Shown one piece after another: positions 10,162 to 21,300 of a stretch of 64,000 nt of DNA. Every line of letters starts with the position of its first letter. Position 1 is the first letter of the stretch. Made by a program: the position numbers and the translations under genes. This DNA comes from Endotrypanum monterogeii. Lineage: Eukaryota > Euglenozoa > Kinetoplastea > Trypanosomatida > Trypanosomatidae. The stretch covers positions 62,001 through 126,000 of the forward strand of contig CM007316.1 in NCBI GenBank assembly GCA_000333855.2, in the 5' to 3' direction. Under the pieces are notes generated by a model. The model was given only the letters and a program-made list of their open reading frames with translations. It ran no database searches and was not told the DNA's origin.

Positions 10162-13100
10162 CTAGAAATCGAGGTAAGAATTTCGATTTGAAGCGATTTC
10201 CTCCGTGTGTAAGGTGCGGGGGTAGCACGGGGCTGGGCTGTGGCAGCTTATGCCACTTGACCGGTGGGCAGACAGAGGCACGCGCACCGTATATGTCTCC
10301 TCGTCAGACGGTACCAAAATATAAGACTCCTCGCTGCTACTATCCTGAAAGGAGTGTTTTCTTGAGACGATGTGCTCTACACTGCCATCGTGGTGGATAT
10401 GCGACCCAATACTCTGGATAGACCGTTGTGTCTGCTGGTCGATTGTCATGGGGTCGATGTCGAATTTCGCTTGGTCGGAAAGTCGGCGGGGTGGGCCCTT
10501 CCTCTGCACAGTTGCCGTCACCGGGAACCCCGTTGGCCAAGACGTTTGACTATTGTACTCTTCCTGCCGCGCTATGCTGCTGTGTTTAGAGGAGCGACGT
10601 GAACTGTACTGCGAAGACTGCAATGGACGCGGAGTGATGCCTCCCGTACACCCGTCTTCAGGACGGTGCGAAGAGACGGTTGCAGCGGAGGTTCGACGAT
10701 GATGACGCTTGTTGTTTCCTAGATCCTTGAAGCTGCTATCCAAGTCGCTGGATTCTGTGTGGCGGTGCCTCTGGCGCTGAGGTACGACACCTTTCCGGAT
10801 GCGCACTGATGACTCTACCGTCGCCTCTGGGGCAACTCCAAGGTGACTGCGCCTCTGTCTTATCCGAGGTCTGTCGTAAGCCAAGCCCGGCCGCGACGAC
10901 TGCACAAGCGGGGATGTGCCTGTTTTGCCCAATAAAATCTGTGGCGTCGTGAGTGTTGCCGCGCCACGGAGATTGCCGCTGGTAGGGTCCTCGGTGGAAC
11001 CCCGTGGCCGTTTCGGACTCACAGTTGCTGTACTCGAGTGCACAACGTATTCTGACTCCTGAGAGACACCACGCCCGCTGGCCGACGCAGCTACGACAGT
11101 GTCCACCTGCGCCGGCCCGCGGTCACGCCGTTCGGGTTGCATGGTCCGGTAAGCAAGGGGATCAGGGGTGATCGCGTGAGTCGCCCCATAAGAAACCTGA
11201 CGACTGCGACCAGGGTCATGAGGGCCGGCGCGGGAGTGCAGTGCGCTTCGCACCTCCGCCTCGAGCGCCGCGATCGACTGCCACTCCTCCGGGTCATACA
11301 TCACCTTCCGCCTTTGCCGGCCCCACATCCCGATGACTGGCGACTGCTCCCGCGGTGAAGGTGTGGCGGATGGCGCCATGGAATTGCTGTAGCTGAGGAC
11401 AAGCCCCCCGACGGGGTCGACCTTCGGGTCCTGCGGTAGGACCGAGTCCCCATTCTCGCGCGCCATGTGTCCATCAAAGAAAGCCGAAGGGGAGGATAAA
11501 AGCAGCGAGGCCCCTGCGCTCGCTCTGCCAGAGGTGTACGCAGGGCTGGTGATTACGAGAGGGATGTCTGACGGGCCTCTGAAGGGTCGGCGGTAAGCAC
11601 GCGTCCGGTATTCGAGGAGCGCTGCCTTGACCTTACTCTTCCGCAGGTGCTTCGATGCATACGCAGCAACAGCGGCGGAATAAATATATGTGCCGTCAAA
11701 CACCTCCTCCATCCGCAACGAATAAAAGAAAGGGTGTGAGAGAAGTAGCAGTGCGGGTCCGTGAATACTACAGAATGTCGGAGAAAACACTGCGTCGAGT
11801 ATGGTATCGAAAAAGTCGCGCATCTGAAAAAGCGGCTGCATGTCGGCTAAGATGTTCGCTGTGGCTCTCTCCTCAGGTCTTTCTTCGTCGGTCCGGAGGC
11901 CAATGCTGGAGCTGTCGCTCACCTCCCGGGCACTTTTCAAATACACAGCAGAGAGTGAGATGCCGATGGACCCGCCTTGCGTCCCTGACGATGGTGGGAC
12001 GGCCCGCACGGGGCGGCGCGTACGGCGTGCGGCAGTCGTGCCGAAATATTCTATCTCCTCTGCCTTGGTCGTCACCCACGTGTCGACGAAGCGACTAACA
12101 GACTTCAGCACACGCTGGTGCACGTAGCGCCGCGTACGCATCTCAATCGTTTCCGCTGCAGTGCTCAGCATATCAAAGGAGGAATCGGTGATAACTTTCT
12201 GCCACACATCAAGAATCTCAACTGAGGAAAAAAAATTTGTGAGGGTTGGGGTCGGTGTGGGGTTGTCAGCAATTGTTTCAGGGGCCACGAGCGCGCTTCC
12301 ATCCATGGAAAAGAGCTCGAAGCAGAGCGTCAAGAATGTCCACCAATCGTCGTGTGCCGTCCATGGCCGATGGTCTTTGTCTGTCGAGTCAGGCAACATG
12401 TGCTCAAGCACATACATGGGAGGTAGATACTCCAGCACGCCGCACTGCTGGCGCTCATAACCCCAAGCGACAGTATTGACACCAATGTCCGGAACGAAAA
12501 GCTGGATGTCACTCGAGGTCAAGCCCATTGGCAAGTTCGCCTTCGTCCCAGGCGTATCAACGTCATCCGCCTTTTCCGTCTGCGGACTGTCCCTTGCGGT
12601 ATTCACGATACGGACAAGCAGGCGCTGCGGTGGGCAGGGGCCTAGCAGCATCCCCTTACCATGCAACGATGTCACAAGGAGGAGGAGCTGGGCAACGAGG
12701 ACCCGAGCAATTTCTGTCCGCACCTCCACAGTTGCTTCCCTTTCGCACACGCCAGGATGCAAAACAGCATGGATGAAATCCTTGAGCGACATCACGGCCG
12801 TCGTACTCGTCATTTTCTTAAGCACTTCGTTGCACAGCAGTGCGTCATGCTCAACAGAGCCTGCTATCGACTGCTCCAGTGAAAGCGCCGAAACCCACGG
12901 CTCCTGGAAGATGTAGTAGCGCTGATCATCCACAAGCACGCCGTGAACTCGTGATTGGAAAGGCAGACGAGACACGTATTCAAGCAGAATAGACGCCTCT
13001 GCGTCTTGCTGCAGGAGGTGCTCTTCCTGTGCCCTCGCTGTCTGCCCATGTCGTGTCATCCGGCCTTCCTCTGTTTTTGAAGAGTCGCCACGGATTACTG

Positions 13101-16100
13101 GGGCAACGCGACCACGGTTGCGCGGCATCACACGAACGTCGAACACCTCGGACGTCTTCTGACTCACCGCTCGTCGAATCACGCCGAAAGAAGTGAAGCC
13201 CACGACATTGTCCGTACCGCTATAAGCGCCTCCCCATTCGCCGCCGACCACTTGATTCGAAACTAAGGTATTTGTAAAGATGGAGCTGCGGCGCTGCTGA
13301 TTCGCAGGCGTGCTGTTGTGCACACTTGGAGCGCTGTCGTCAACCTCGTTGATATTGTGATCTGCATCAGTGATAACAAAGTCCTCCAGCATCAGAGGGT
13401 CACGTTCACCCAGACCGGTTGCCTGAGCGGTGCCAGACTGTGCCGCGAGCGCCAACACTGCGAAGTCGACACAGCCGCCATGAAAATTCCCCTCTCCCGG
13501 CTGGTCTGGGAGACCTGTACCAAAGGATGAGACCCAGGGCACCAACGGTGATGTCGTAGCACAAAGACGAAGTCTCGAGTATGCAGCGTCCAGCACCGCA
13601 CAGCCCTCCTTGTCCGCTGGACAAAGATCCAGAATGGCGCATTCCGTAGCCCATAAGAGCGCCTTGTAAGCAGACATGAATGCTGACTTGGTGGAGAAAG
13701 AAAGGGAAAGCCCCTGCAGGCGGCGGTAAGACATCACCGTCGCTGCGCAGAAGCGCGGCACCTCTGCCACTGTCTTACCATCGAAAATGCCAGCGCTGCG
13801 GAAGGGTAGCATGAGCAGTGTTAGATCGATCGCGTTCTTCTGCCGAGGGCTGATGGTCGCTACGGTGAGGGTGAGGTACTGCCGCGCGTCACACGCTGCC
13901 GACGCCCCCGAAAACGTAGCGCGATCGTCCTCGGCGTTTACGATGTTGATTTGGCTACTCTTCGTCGTTAGCAGTCGCCTTTTGTACTCCTTTAAAGTCA
14001 TGGGGTCGTTGATGATGCGTGGTGTCAGCGGGAAGGATGACGCGGGTGGTGCTATCATTTGACCAAGTGTGAGCCCCTCGGAGCCGTAGTTGACCGCCGA
14101 CGGGCTGAGTGACTCACGCGGGAAGAGAAGCAACTCGTAGCAGCGTACACCAGCCGTTTCATGGCCACCTTCATGTAGTGGTACGCGATGCACCTGCCCA
14201 CCGCAAATGCGCAAGACACGTCGCGGGGCGCTCGCGTCCTTGCGTGTCGCCAAGTGACCATCCTCCCGCACTGTCTCCGCCGTACACCAGAGGCCGCCAA
14301 GCGTTGCCAGACGACGCTGCTCTGCATCGTTTTCCCGTGAGTCTTCGGCGGCGGTCTGCACCTCCGATGGAGACACCGACCCGTGGCGTAGAGAATCCAA
14401 GGGGGGGTCTATCATTTGCTGCATCTCCGTGTGCGCCAGCGGCATGGGCTGTAGATTCAAATAACGACGGACCCCTTCCTCACGAACGAAACTGTCGACT
14501 ATCAGGCTGCGCAGCGCATCGTCGTGATGACGCGCCTCGTAGGTAACGCACCCACACGTGCCTGTTGTTCCCCCCGTGGGTGCCACTTGAACGGGCTGAA
14601 GTGTTCGGATCACTTTTTCTTTCTCCCAGCGACTGGGTGTGATGCCACTGGTGCGATGTGTCTGCGAGCAAAGCGGCATGCCATCGTAAACGTGCGCACC
14701 CCAACGATCGTCCTGCATTCTTGCAGCCTCCTCGCTGTGTCGACGAGCCACATCATCGGAATAGAAGGCAGTAGAATGAAAAGCCAAGTGGTGGCGTGCT
14801 CGTCGCGAAACGCTAAGCTGCTTATCTGGACCGACATGGCGCTTTGCATCCTGCAGGTGGCGCTTCATGGCACCATCCTCCAAGACGCGACGCTTGGCGG
14901 CCAGAATATCCTGCGCCCGTCGTGACAATTTCAGCGGTGGAGGCAGGATTTCTTGTGCGCGTGCAGTGTCTGCATCACCTCGACAGGGGTTATACAGCAT
15001 CCACACCTTGCGCCCGTCTGTTGTTGTCGTTTCAATAACCTTTGCCCTGCGCATTGGCACTAGCTGCCCATTTTTATCCACTGTTAAAGGGGTGGGTGCG
15101 TCATCAAGGGAGGAAGGTGATGGAATCTGGGGACGACGGTGGAGGTGGGAGTAGCCCTGGTCGGCTGTCAGCTGCGGCGCCGCGGACGACTCAAGGTCAA
15201 AGTGAAAAGAGATCGTATCATCTGTTTGGAAATTGGGCGTCCCGGCCGTCACGTTGGTGATCGACCTGAACTCTATCGGGGTCTCAGGACCATCTGCCGT
15301 GGATCTGGGAACACCAGTGCGGTTGGGCGGGCGGACGGCAGGAGGCGACTCGAGAGAGGGCAGTGGATAGACACAGCTGGTATCTGCGTGCTGTGACCGT
15401 GCTGAATGTGGTGTAGCCGCCGCGTTTCGAGCACTGCGCTCCGACTTGGGTGATATTCCTTTGCTATCGCCTCGCGTGAAGGGAATCTGCGGCGGAACCT
15501 CGCGCATTCCGTTGCCCGGTGTGCGAACCCCTTCAGCAGGCGTCGCTGCACGACTGGAAGAACGACTCTGAGCTGCCCTCTGCGCCCGGGGCGAGAGGCG
15601 AAAAGGAGGCGGTGCCTCCGGTGTAGACAGCGACGTCAAAGCCAATGCAGAAACATCGGCACGTCCAGGGGGTATTACGTACTCTGTTTTTCGCACTAGC
15701 TCCCCGTTATTAGTCCGGTCAGACCTTTGGCTTCGATCCATCCCCGCCCTCCCCCGCACCCGACTCGGCGCTTTCACGTTCTGTCTATAGCTGCCTAAGG
15801 ACGCTGCCGATTCACGAGGTGTATTCGCCTCGGCAGTGGCACCCACGTGCTGTGATCCGGTGCGCGTCGGCCCTCCCTCGTCGATAAAAGACATGGATGT
15901 TTTCGACTCCACTCTCGCTGACGGAAGGTCGACGCTTTCAGCCGATATACGAGGGGTGTTGCGAGCAGAGCTAGCGCTGGCCCGGCTTGGAACATCCGGC
16001 GCCGGCTTCGAGTGCTTCGAATCGCTCTGCACCGACAGAGCAAAGCTCGTGTTGACGACACTGGGGTTGATGCTCTGTTTGCGGGAAGAAGCACGTTGGT

Positions 16101-16503
16101 CGCCAGGGAATGGGACGGAGTCCACCCGAAAAGAGATGGAAGTTGCATCTATAGAGCTCCTGAGCCGGTCATCATAATCATCGATGCCCTGTGGAATAGA
16201 CTCGAGAATGAAGTTCTTAGAAGGTTTGAGGCCCTGGTTGAGCGGTGGAGACACGTTTGGTGAGGAGTCCTTTTTCGCTGCGACTGGCACAGTTGCGACA
16301 CGAGCTTGCGCAGGAACCGCTCTCGAAGCTTGTTTCTGGGATTCGACGCTTTGATTCATCGCACCTGGCGCCGAAGCCACTGACAGTGCAGGTTGTACAG
16401 CTTGAGCCACGGTGTTTCGCTGCTGTCGGCGCGCCTTGATGTCGCTGGCGGAGCTGTCTTCGTCGCTGTCACTCACCAGAAGGTACTGAAATCGTGACGT
16501 CAT
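10162..16503 (-). CDS. Giant protein with degenerate protein-kinase-like domain (predicted pseudokinase)
   Basis: A 2113-residue protein. The first ~540 and last ~480 residues are Ser/Arg/Pro-rich and probably disordered. Around residues 1095-1610 the order of elements follows a protein kinase: a glycine-loop position read as FGVIRRAVSQ with only one Gly, a catalytic-loop position reading LHGKGMLLGPCPPQRLLV instead of HRD...N, a DFG position reading PDIGVNT, an APE-like LPPMYVLEHM, and DDWWTFLTLCFELF, which matches the DWWSLG helix of AGC-type kinases. Catalytic Asp, Asn and a clear ATP-binding Lys are missing, so phosphotransfer is unlikely. Long insertions split the domain. A conserved-looking globular stretch (~540-1000) precedes it and is not recognised. 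The frame reaches upstream only via TTG (16563); the ATG at 16503 is chosen. The kinase-fold call is inference from motif order. Confidence 0.75.
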   Translation of the reverse strand: MTSRFQYLLVSDSDEDSSASDIKARRQQRNTVAQAVQPALSVASAPGAMNQSVESQKQASRAVPAQARVATVPVAAKKDSSPNVSPPLNQGLKPSKNFILESIPQGIDDYDDRLRSSIDATSISFRVDSVPFPGDQRASSRKQSINPSVVNTSFALSVQSDSKHSKPAPDVPSRASASSARNTPRISAESVDLPSARVESKTSMSFIDEGGPTRTGSQHVGATAEANTPRESAASLGSYRQNVKAPSRVRGRAGMDRSQRSDRTNNGELVRKTEYVIPPGRADVSALALTSLSTPEAPPPFRLSPRAQRAAQSRSSSRAATPAEGVRTPGNGMREVPPQIPFTRGDSKGISPKSERSARNAAATPHSARSQHADTSCVYPLPSLESPPAVRPPNRTGVPRSTADGPETPIEFRSITNVTAGTPNFQTDDTISFHFDLESSAAPQLTADQGYSHLHRRPQIPSPSSLDDAPTPLTVDKNGQLVPMRRAKVIETTTTDGRKVWMLYNPCRGDADTARAQEILPPPLKLSRRAQDILAAKRRVLEDGAMKRHLQDAKRHVGPDKQLSVSRRARHHLAFHSTAFYSDDVARRHSEEAARMQDDRWGAHVYDGMPLCSQTHRTSGITPSRWEKEKVIRTLQPVQVAPTGGTTGTCGCVTYEARHHDDALRSLIVDSFVREEGVRRYLNLQPMPLAHTEMQQMIDPPLDSLRHGSVSPSEVQTAAEDSRENDAEQRRLATLGGLWCTAETVREDGHLATRKDASAPRRVLRICGGQVHRVPLHEGGHETAGVRCYELLLFPRESLSPSAVNYGSEGLTLGQMIAPPASSFPLTPRIINDPMTLKEYKRRLLTTKSSQINIVNAEDDRATFSGASAACDARQYLTLTVATISPRQKNAIDLTLLMLPFRSAGIFDGKTVAEVPRFCAATVMSYRRLQGLSLSFSTKSAFMSAYKALLWATECAILDLCPADKEGCAVLDAAYSRLRLCATTSPLVPWVSSFGTGLPDQPGEGNFHGGCVDFAVLALAAQSGTAQATGLGERDPLMLEDFVITDADHNINEVDDSAPSVHNSTPANQQRRSSIFTNTLVSNQVVGGEWGGAYSGTDNVVGFTSFGVIRRAVSQKTSEVFDVRVMPRNRGRVAPVIRGDSSKTEEGRMTRHGQTARAQEEHLLQQDAEASILLEYVSRLPFQSRVHGVLVDDQRYYIFQEPWVSALSLEQSIAGSVEHDALLCNEVLKKMTSTTAVMSLKDFIHAVLHPGVCEREATVEVRTEIARVLVAQLLLLVTSLHGKGMLLGPCPPQRLLVRIVNTARDSPQTEKADDVDTPGTKANLPMGLTSSDIQLFVPDIGVNTVAWGYERQQCGVLEYLPPMYVLEHMLPDSTDKDHRPWTAHDDWWTFLTLCFELFSMDGSALVAPETIADNPTPTPTLTNFFSSVEILDVWQKVITDSSFDMLSTAAETIEMRTRRYVHQRVLKSVSRFVDTWVTTKAEEIEYFGTTAARRTRRPVRAVPPSSGTQGGSIGISLSAVYLKSAREVSDSSSIGLRTDEERPEERATANILADMQPLFQMRDFFDTILDAVFSPTFCSIHGPALLLLSHPFFYSLRMEEVFDGTYIYSAAVAAYASKHLRKSKVKAALLEYRTRAYRRPFRGPSDIPLVITSPAYTSGRASAGASLLLSSPSAFFDGHMARENGDSVLPQDPKVDPVGGLVLSYSNSMAPSATPSPREQSPVIGMWGRQRRKVMYDPEEWQSIAALEAEVRSALHSRAGPHDPGRSRQVSYGATHAITPDPLAYRTMQPERRDRGPAQVDTVVAASASGRGVSQESEYVVHSSTATVSPKRPRGSTEDPTSGNLRGAATLTTPQILLGKTGTSPLVQSSRPGLAYDRPRIRQRRSHLGVAPEATVESSVRIRKGVVPQRQRHRHTESSDLDSSFKDLGNNKRHHRRTSAATVSSHRPEDGCTGGITPRPLQSSQYSSRRSSKHSSIARQEEYNSQTSWPTGFPVTATVQRKGPPRRLSDQAKFDIDPMTIDQQTQRSIQSIGSHIHHDGSVEHIVSRKHSFQDSSSEESYILVPSDEETYTVRVPLSAHRSSGISCHSPAPCYPRTLHTEEIASNRNSYLDF

Positions 16504-17716
16504 TGACGATGCGAGTAAAAAATGGCACAGCCGGTGGAAAAAAGCGAATCTGTGGACGCGCAAAGAGAGGCGGCGCCAGACATGCTCGATGCTAGGTGTC
16601 TAGTGTGACGGCTCAGTCCCGGCTTCGATGTTGCGCGCAAAGCTTTCCTTCCGATACCGCTGCCTACGACGATAGCTCACATGCGCGTGCTCTGCACTCT
16701 ACAAAAGTGATATCACTACTACCACACTAAATTAATCTAAGCGCCGGCGATAATTGCACTTTGAAGTGGCTGCGCAAACAAGCGTGTGTGGATATGTTTA
16801 GAGGGGGGTGAAGAGGGGGGTATAGTGGGAGGGAAGCGAAGGAGAAGGCGATTTAAAAAGAGAGCCGGGCGCTGCGCTTCAACATCTCCCAGCTCACCCA
16901 GTCGCGCTCAAGGGATCAGCGAGACACGTGGCACGGTCGAGGAGAGCGTAGGTAAGCGAGGCTATTTCTCAGAAAGCAGCGTCTCTAGTGCGGTGTTGAC
17001 TGCTCTATAGCACAAAGCGATCAATGATGTCTAGAGGAAGCGTTTAGAGGGCCAAGATGCACCACGACGAGCCACAAGCATGGCGAGCATGACAAAGCGC
17101 TGAGGGCACACAGATGGGTGAAACACAAGCCAAGCAAAAGACAAGGCAGAGAACACCTCGAGGCGTACATCGCGCACTTATAGGCAAGTCGGAGGAAACA
17201 CAGGGAAAAGCGGCACGCATTGTCGATACACGTACCATGAACACATGTTTTAAGCTGTGCGCTACTGCCGCTACGTGTATTAGCCGTAAATCGTCCGAAG
17301 TGAGGAAAAGGGGGCAAGACGAGCACAACTGCAAACATCAACCAAACATTGGGACAAGAAAAACATAATTATACATACACGAGCATACACACACATATAT
17401 ATATTTACACATGTATGTATATGTATGTAGTGAGAGGACAAGCAGGGACACAGATGCACCGTAAAATCCTCTTTGATGCGGAGGTGAAAACTACAAACAT
17501 TTCCACAGACAAATGAGTGTGTGTGTGTGCCCCTCTCCCTCCCCCTCTCCTCCTCTCTCTCTCGATGTATAAATCTGCCAACGCAGATCTGCAGCGGGTG
17601 TGATCTCAATAGAAAAGGCGAAAGAAAAGGTGAAGGGGACCAGAATGAAAAATTACCATCCCAAACGAAACAACAGCAGCAGCCAGTAAAAAAAAAAAAA
17701 ACAATGCACACACACG

Positions 17717-17760
<44 letters not shown>

Positions 17761-17876
17761 NNNNNNNNNNNNNNNNGGGAACGAACGGAATAAGAAAAAG
17801 TTAACCGTACCAACCTAAACCTAAAAACAAACAAAGACACGACAGACCGAAGTAAAAAAAAAAACAAAACTAGACT

Positions 17877-17930
<54 letters not shown>

Positions 17931-18329
17931 TGTGTGTATATTTGTGTATAGCGGGAAGAAGATAGTCACTAAATGTCAAAGCGTGCAGAGCGGCTACAAA
18001 ACAGCACGAACGAAACAAAAAAAGTAAAGCGGCAACGCGCTGCTTCTACTCCAGAGATTTGAGATTGCACCGCGACAACGCACCCAACGCGTGACTACGC
18101 GCTTGGGGGCAACTTGCAACAGATGCCAAACAGGTATGCAAAAGAGAATGTTGGGAAGATAGATCCCAACAGTCCAACGAGAGTACAAACAAAAAAACTT
18201 GAAACAATGCCACTCACTCCCTCACTTCTGTCTGACTTCCAAAAGTTAAGTTAAACGCCGATCAAAACGCCACATTCACGCACACACACGAAATACAAAC
18301 AAAACAAAAAGGCCTCCGATAGCAGCCTG
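16504..18329. other. Gene-free stretch with microsatellites and a 16-N gap
   Basis: No supported gene. CA and TA microsatellites flank a gap at 17761-17776. It should contain the 3' UTR of the NEK gene and the leader of the pseudokinase gene. Open frames across the gap are translations of CA/TA repeats. Confidence 0.75.
17635..17928. repeat. CA/TA microsatellite and imperfect duplicated flank around an assembly gap
   Basis: The left flank (17635-17760) runs through GGGGACCAGAATGAAAAATT, an A run, a CA repeat and a TA repeat. The right flank (17777-17928) repeats the same order with many small insertions and ends in the same A, CA and TA runs. A stuttered second copy directly across a gap points to an uncorrected long-read contig end rather than real duplication. 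Confidence 0.75.
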
Positions 18330-21300
18330 TCAGGATTTGATGCCCTTGAGAAACCCTGTCGTGGGAGACAAATTGTAGTAGCCCGTGTACCCCTCCTCTC
18401 CCTCCAGCTCCTCCTCCATTGTCGCAGATGTCAAGTCCACATCGTTGGTATACACGTCCTCAGATACACCATGGGCGTGTTGTTGACGTTGACGGGCGTA
18501 GATATCGTTGAGCTCAGCACACCGAACTGGAGACAGCGGAACAGCATCCTCAAAGTCGTCATCATCATCTTCCTCCTCTTCTTCCTCCGCGCCGCCGCCA
18601 GAGCGAACATTAACAGCGGGAAGAGGAACGTGGTGGGAGTGCAGTGGCTTCGTTGCCTTTAGATACGGCGGGGAGAGAATTGCGTCACCACCGAGGCTGC
18701 TTCCGGCACCACTCACGTCTCCGTCACCCACAGGCACCGCACTGAGCGGTGGAGGCGCCTTGCTCCTCCTTTGTGGGGTCGGTGACAAGGTTTCCGGAGT
18801 ATCCTGTGGATTCACCAAAGGGAGAGGTGGGGTAGCCGTGGTCGGTGAGGTGGGAAAATTTGCACCGCCTCCCCTATTCACTCGCCGGCGCTGAAGGAGG
18901 TCTTTCAGGTGCTGCAACATCTCCGCATACCCATCCATCGAGCTTTGAACAACAGCCCCTCCATTTGCCGATGGTTTGGGTGACGGTGGTGTTGCTAGTG
19001 ATGGTGCCGCACTGCGAGCAATATCACCCAGCGAAAGGGCTGTCACGTGCGCACGCGACGCGTGCGCCTTTTTGTCGCAGCCAAGAGATGCCTCAGACCG
19101 GGGAGATCTGGGAGAGCTTGCGGCCTCTGAGGGTCGTCCCACTGGTGGAGGTGCCAGCGGAACAGAGGTGGACAAAGAAGCGGAAGCCTGCCGTGGTCGC
19201 TGCTGCATTCGCTGCCGCTGCTTCAGCAGCGCCAGCTGACTCCCTGGATTGCCCTCCTCCTTTGAGCTGCACTCTATCTCCTTCCCCTTGTCCTGTCGTA
19301 CACGAAGATTGCGCAGTGCTTCTAGCGTATTGGGTACGGCGAACCCATCTGTGTTGTGTTGACCTCGGTGCTCGCCCGCCAAAAACCGCTCGTCATCACG
19401 AGAGACATGCTCACGAATCATGCGGCCGTACAAGGCGGCCTCATCTGACTTGAGGTTCTGGTTGCGACGCACTCCATGCTCATGGTCAGGAGGGAGAATC
19501 CTAATAACTGCTGGGTCTTTCATATCAGCCTGTATTTTTCGACGACGCTGTGCATTATCAGCCCCCTCAGATCGTGGAAGAGGGCTTGCCATTCTGGCCG
19601 GGGACGCTGCTACGCTTGGTGAATTCTCAGTGACCCCTGTCGGGGCAGGTGACGAGGGATTCCCGTTTCCGGCTATGACAACTGCCTTCGACCTTGCACG
19701 CGGCGAAACTCCAGGGGAGCCCCCATAACCAAGTTCCACTTCGGCAGCGCCGTGCCTGGGGCTTTGAGGAGAGGTGGGTCTCGCCAGAGGCGACACCGCC
19801 CCCTCACCGCGACCACTGAGAGGTTTCAAATGCGGCTGCGACACACGGCTCGGTCGGTGGAAGAAGAGATCAGCAGGAGCGTTCGGGGAGGCGTGCTCCG
19901 GAGGAGGGTCTACGCCTTTACGTTTGTGTAACACTTCCCGCCTGTTCAACAGCAACGCAGCAGCGGCGGCGGCGGCGGCAGCAGCCTGACGAGGTGAGCG
20001 GCGGTCAGGAGCGTCGTCTGAGATGGGAGAAAGAGTAGAAGGACGATGTGCAATCACGGCGTCATCAAGCGCACGTGACTCACCCCTTTTCTGAGGTGGA
20101 ACCTTCGATTCCTCCTCTGGTTGCCACCGAGGTTTTGACTTTTGTTGTGGAATTGGCTGCAGCATCATTTGATTGATAGCCATATCAGCATCGAGGCCGG
20201 CAGATGAAGGCGCCTTCCTGCCCCGAAGAGCCGCCTCTGACTTGAGTTTAAGCAAAGGCCGCCAGTCGATGTTGACGACAACGCCACGCGGAGTGCCAGG
20301 CGGCGACGACACAGAGCGCCTCTGGTCAGGGGTGACGGCACGGCGTTCGTCTGGCGTTGCGACGGGGTGCCGAGGAAGAGGAAGCGCGTGCTGTGGTGAG
20401 TTCGCCGCGTAAACAACCTTTTTCTGCGGCGTTGACACACGATCCACGTTGGGTGCAGCTGCTGCTGGACTTCGCGGTTGCATAGATAGACGACGCCCTT
20501 GAGGGGACGCAGGACGACTCAGACGCTCTCCTGGAGGGGCACCGCGGCGCGGATCGCGGCCAAATACGGGTGCCGCAGCACTGGTCGGTGTGCGGGGCGA
20601 TATCACCTCCTTGTTTTTGGTAGGCGATGAGGCCGGGGAGCGAGAGGGCGATCGCACATTTTCCGATGGAGCGCAGATATGTGGAGCACCTTGTCGTGGT
20701 GAGTGATTACCAGCGCCGCCGCTCGGGCTGTTGTTTGTTTGGGGACCTCCGCGGCGTTCATTGTTACGGAGAGGCGAAATTGCAGCCCGCTGAAGTTCAA
20801 GAACCCGGCGCAGTTCCTCTTGGCGCAGCTGGTTGCGCCTCTCTCGTGTCTCGATGTCCTCTCTCTGTCGTCGCAAGTAGGCCTCATGCTTGCAGCGCTT
20901 GTAGTCAAGAATCGCCTCCCTTGCCCTCTCGTCTGCGTCGTGGCCGTAGTGGGCAATAATCGCGTTTACGCGACGCATGTCGGCCTGAAACGCGTCCGCA
21001 ACGTTGGGAGAGGATCCAGGTGTTCCTGCGGCTGCTGGGGATGCACCAGCAGCAGCACTGCGCCGATCTCCAGCGCCGCCAAGGTTGACATTGCTCGGCT
21101 GCGAGGGTGTATGGCGCTGCTCCTCGAGGGGCCGTTGGGCGAAGGGTGGTGGGATAGGACGGCCTGGGGCCTCGGTTGGTGCGGGCTTGGCGCCAGCCAC
21201 CGGCAACAGTGGAGTGGCAACGGGTTTCTTCAGGTTGGGGCTGTAAAAACGATGGTTGGCATTCTCTTGTTTTGGACTCGGAGAGGGGCTTTGCTGGGCG

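Noticed and set aside
17280..17969. Minus-strand frame of 229 codons
   Set aside because: Translation of CA/TA repeats across a gap; Ile-Tyr and Val-Cys runs only.
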